Part shown: one piece after another, positions 62,280 to 64,000 of the stretch
Layout: the number at the start of each line of letters is the position of its first letter
Numbering within the stretch: the stretch's first letter is position 1
Source: Carboxylicivirga agarovorans
Lineage (GTDB): Bacteria > Bacteroidota > Bacteroidia > Bacteroidales > Marinilabiliaceae
Length of the DNA: 64,000 nucleotides
NCBI RefSeq assembly: GCF_050589845.1
Contig: NZ_JBNGPA010000006.1
Coordinates: 216,322-280,321, forward strand
Reading direction: 5' to 3'
Translations under genes and position numbers: made by a program
The notes under the pieces: generated by a model
What the model saw: the letters and a program-made list of their open reading frames with translations, nothing else
Told to the model about the DNA's origin: nothing
Databases searched by the model: none

Positions 62280-62301
62280 TCATCATTTTAAACCAAAAAA
62301 T

Positions 62302-63561
62302 ATGGAAACAAACATGAACACCTTTGGAACAATTTTCGTTCTGAAAAAGCAAAAAGCAAAAGAAGGTAAATATCCTATTTACCTCAGAATCACAATAAAC
62401 GGTCGTCGTTCGGAAGTTTCAATCAAACGCTATATCAAAGAGGATAACTGGAATTTATCACGTGGAATGGCCAAGGGAAAGAGTGACGAAGTTCGAATCC
62501 TAAACACTTTCTTAGAGCAAATACGACGAAATATCGTTGATTGCTACCAAGAGTTAAAGACTACAAAACAAAATTTCTCATGTGAAGATGTTAAAAATGC
62601 TTTTTTAGGGATTAAAGAAGAATCTCATACTCTCATGGAGCTATTTGACTACCACAACACTGAAATGAGCAATTTATTAGAATGGGGGACTCTAAAAAAC
62701 TATTTCACCACTAAAAAGTATTTTCAGCACTATTTAAAAACAAAGCACAAAAAAACAGATATTCACTTATCTCTTCTAAGGTATGGATTCCTTGTTGGTT
62801 TCGTTAATTTCATGAAAGAGACAAAACCAATTAATCCGCATCAACCATTTTCACACAATACAATAATGAAACATGTTGAACGGTTTAAAAAAATCATGAA
62901 CCTGGCTTATCAGAATGAATGGCTTGAAAAAGATCCATTTAAAAGATTTAAATTATCCTTTATCAAAAAAGACATCGAACATCTAACTGAAAGTGAACTC
63001 AACAAAATTGAAAAAAAGAAATTCAAAATTGAACGACTAGAGTGTATTAAAGATCTATTTATCTTCAGCTGCTACACAGGTCTTTCATACATTGATGTTC
63101 ACAACCTAAAAAACGAAAACATTATTATTGGAATTGATGGTAGAAAGTGGATATCTACGAATAGGAAGAAGACCGACAAATCAGTAATGGTACCTATCCT
63201 TCCACAAGCAATGAAAATTATTACCAAATATAAAAATGACCCAATTGCAAATTCAAAAGGCAAACTATTGCCTTCATATTCCAATCAACGACTCAATTCA
63301 TACTTAAAAGAGATAGCTGATGTATGTAGAATAAAGAAAAAATTAACTTTTCACATGGCTCGGCACACCTTTGCCACAACAGTGACCTTATCTAATGGAA
63401 TTCCCATCGAAACTGTTTCAAAATTATTAGGCCATTCAAATATAAAAACAACACAGATTTATGCCCGGGTAATTGAAAGCAAAATAAGCAGTGACATGGA
63501 TGTTTTATATGAAAAATTTAACGGTCACTCTTCCAACAAATTGAAACAACTTTCCTCTTAA
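62302..63561 (+). CDS. Tyrosine recombinase (site-specific integrase), Bacteroidota element type
   Basis: A 419-residue integrase when started at METNMNTFGT (62302); the frame is open further but that part has no homology features. The N-terminal arm-binding domain (GKYPIYLRITINGRRSEVS), a SAM-like core-binding domain (about 105-215) and the catalytic domain follow. HMARHTFATT gives His351 and Arg354, LLGHSNIKTTQIYARV gives His378 and the nucleophile Tyr387. The first catalytic Arg is replaced by Ser262 (CYTGLSYID), as in IntDOT-type integrases. Location beside tRNA-Pro suggests an integrated element to the right. Confidence 0.93.
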   Translation: METNMNTFGTIFVLKKQKAKEGKYPIYLRITINGRRSEVSIKRYIKEDNWNLSRGMAKGKSDEVRILNTFLEQIRRNIVDCYQELKTTKQNFSCEDVKNAFLGIKEESHTLMELFDYHNTEMSNLLEWGTLKNYFTTKKYFQHYLKTKHKKTDIHLSLLRYGFLVGFVNFMKETKPINPHQPFSHNTIMKHVERFKKIMNLAYQNEWLEKDPFKRFKLSFIKKDIEHLTESELNKIEKKKFKIERLECIKDLFIFSCYTGLSYIDVHNLKNENIIIGIDGRKWISTNRKKTDKSVMVPILPQAMKIITKYKNDPIANSKGKLLPSYSNQRLNSYLKEIADVCRIKKKLTFHMARHTFATTVTLSNGIPIETVSKLLGHSNIKTTQIYARVIESKISSDMDVLYEKFNGHSSNKLKQLSS

Positions 63562-63663
63562 GAAACAGATAGTTTAATATCTTTACACAGACAACCTTAC
63601 GGTTTTCTTAAAATCAGATTTACCTCGCCATTGATATACTAATGGCGAGGTTATTATTCTTCT

Positions 63664-63873
63664 TTAAGAACTCAATATATAATCCACGGCCTTTTGTGCC
63701 AAACTTGCAGCAGAAACAATAAACTTCTTATCACTCTTTAATTTTCTTAGCCAACCTTCAATATAAGCTGCACTGTTATCAATGGTTGCATTTTCAATAC
63801 CGCTTATACCGCAGAGATAAGCAGCGCCCATTTCGGCAACTAATTCTTCCTGATTATCATGAAATTCTGATAA
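63664..63873 (-). pseudogene. C-terminal remnant of an ArdC-like (DUF1738) antirestriction protein
   Basis: On the minus strand a 69-residue open segment ends at 63664. It contains FHDNQEELVAEMGAAYLCG, NSAAYIEGWLRKLKSDKKF and AASLAQKAVDYIL, the C-terminal end of ArdC/zincin-like proteins carried by mobile elements. It has an in-frame TGA just upstream (63874-63876) and no start codon, so only the tail remains. The break coincides with an 11-bp inverted repeat (63849-63859 and 63868-63878). The remaining 124 bases to the window end show no gene. Confidence 0.8.
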
Positions 63874-64000
63874 TCAGGATTATCCGAACAAGAATCTTAT
63901 CCTAAATTAATTATCACATCATCTGGTATGCAGCCGCCTAATCATCTAAAAGTTAGGATGATATTTTCCCTTTCATCCGTATATTATTCTTGAGTTTCAC

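Overview
The window looks like a chromosomal segment of an anaerobic or facultative Bacteroidota bacterium, probably in or near the Marinilabiliales/Bacteroidales. The evidence is a SusC/SusD pair, a type IX secretion sorting domain on an M23 peptidase, an ECF sigma/FecR/STN-TonB receptor cassette, promoter-like sequences of the TTTG...TAnnTTTG class, and genes for ferredoxin-linked 2-oxoacid oxidation and [FeFe]-hydrogenase maturation. The genus assignment is inference only.

Layout. 1-2445: the end of an unidentified gene, a flavodoxin/ferredoxin fusion, a START-like protein and a coiled-coil protein. 2600-8202: a complete biotin operon transcribed leftward as bioB-A-F-G-C-D, preceded by a 98-residue gene, a terminator/attenuator hairpin and a palindrome. 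8866-11266: a PurF-like protein whose glutaminase site is degenerate, and a LexA/CI-like regulator. 11448-19446: a fermentation block with a four-subunit 2-oxoacid:ferredoxin oxidoreductase, an aminotransferase, flavodoxin, an Mpv17-like membrane protein and an ADP-forming acyl-CoA synthetase. These could together turn amino acids into acids, ATP and low-potential electrons. 19635-20729: hydE. 20730-22545: a gene-free 1.8 kb of nested direct and inverted repeats.

22546-54914 is the centrepiece: about 32 kb that reads as one peptidoglycan (murein) capture and catabolism locus. It encodes SusC/SusD import, an N-acetylmuramoyl-L-alanine amidase, M23 and NlpC/P60 peptidases, a transglutaminase-like lipoprotein, a NamZ-type exo-muramidase, a SpoIID-type glycan-strand enzyme, an AmpG/MurT-like permease, a NagX-like membrane protein, two L-Ala-D/L-Glu epimerases, a BadF-family amino-sugar kinase, MurQ etherase and a D-lactate dehydrogenase-type flavoprotein. 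An FCD-type GntR regulator closes the locus. Its parts form two long leftward transcription units (37840 to 22546 and 52220 to 41160), single genes for the transglutaminase-like protein and NamZ, and rightward murK-murQ. A recurrent element related to TTGTATTACATCTTAC lies at each of the four control regions (37.85, 39.45, 52.3-52.4 and 54.93 kb) and is a candidate GntR operator.

55116-61770: thioredoxin reductase, then a cell-surface signalling cassette (ECF sigma, a 57-residue small ORF, FecR anti-sigma, STN-domain TonB receptor, DUF4249 lipoprotein). 61930-64000: tRNA-Pro(GGG) with a tyrosine integrase beside it and an ArdC-like remnant, probably the left end of an integrated mobile element that continues past the window.
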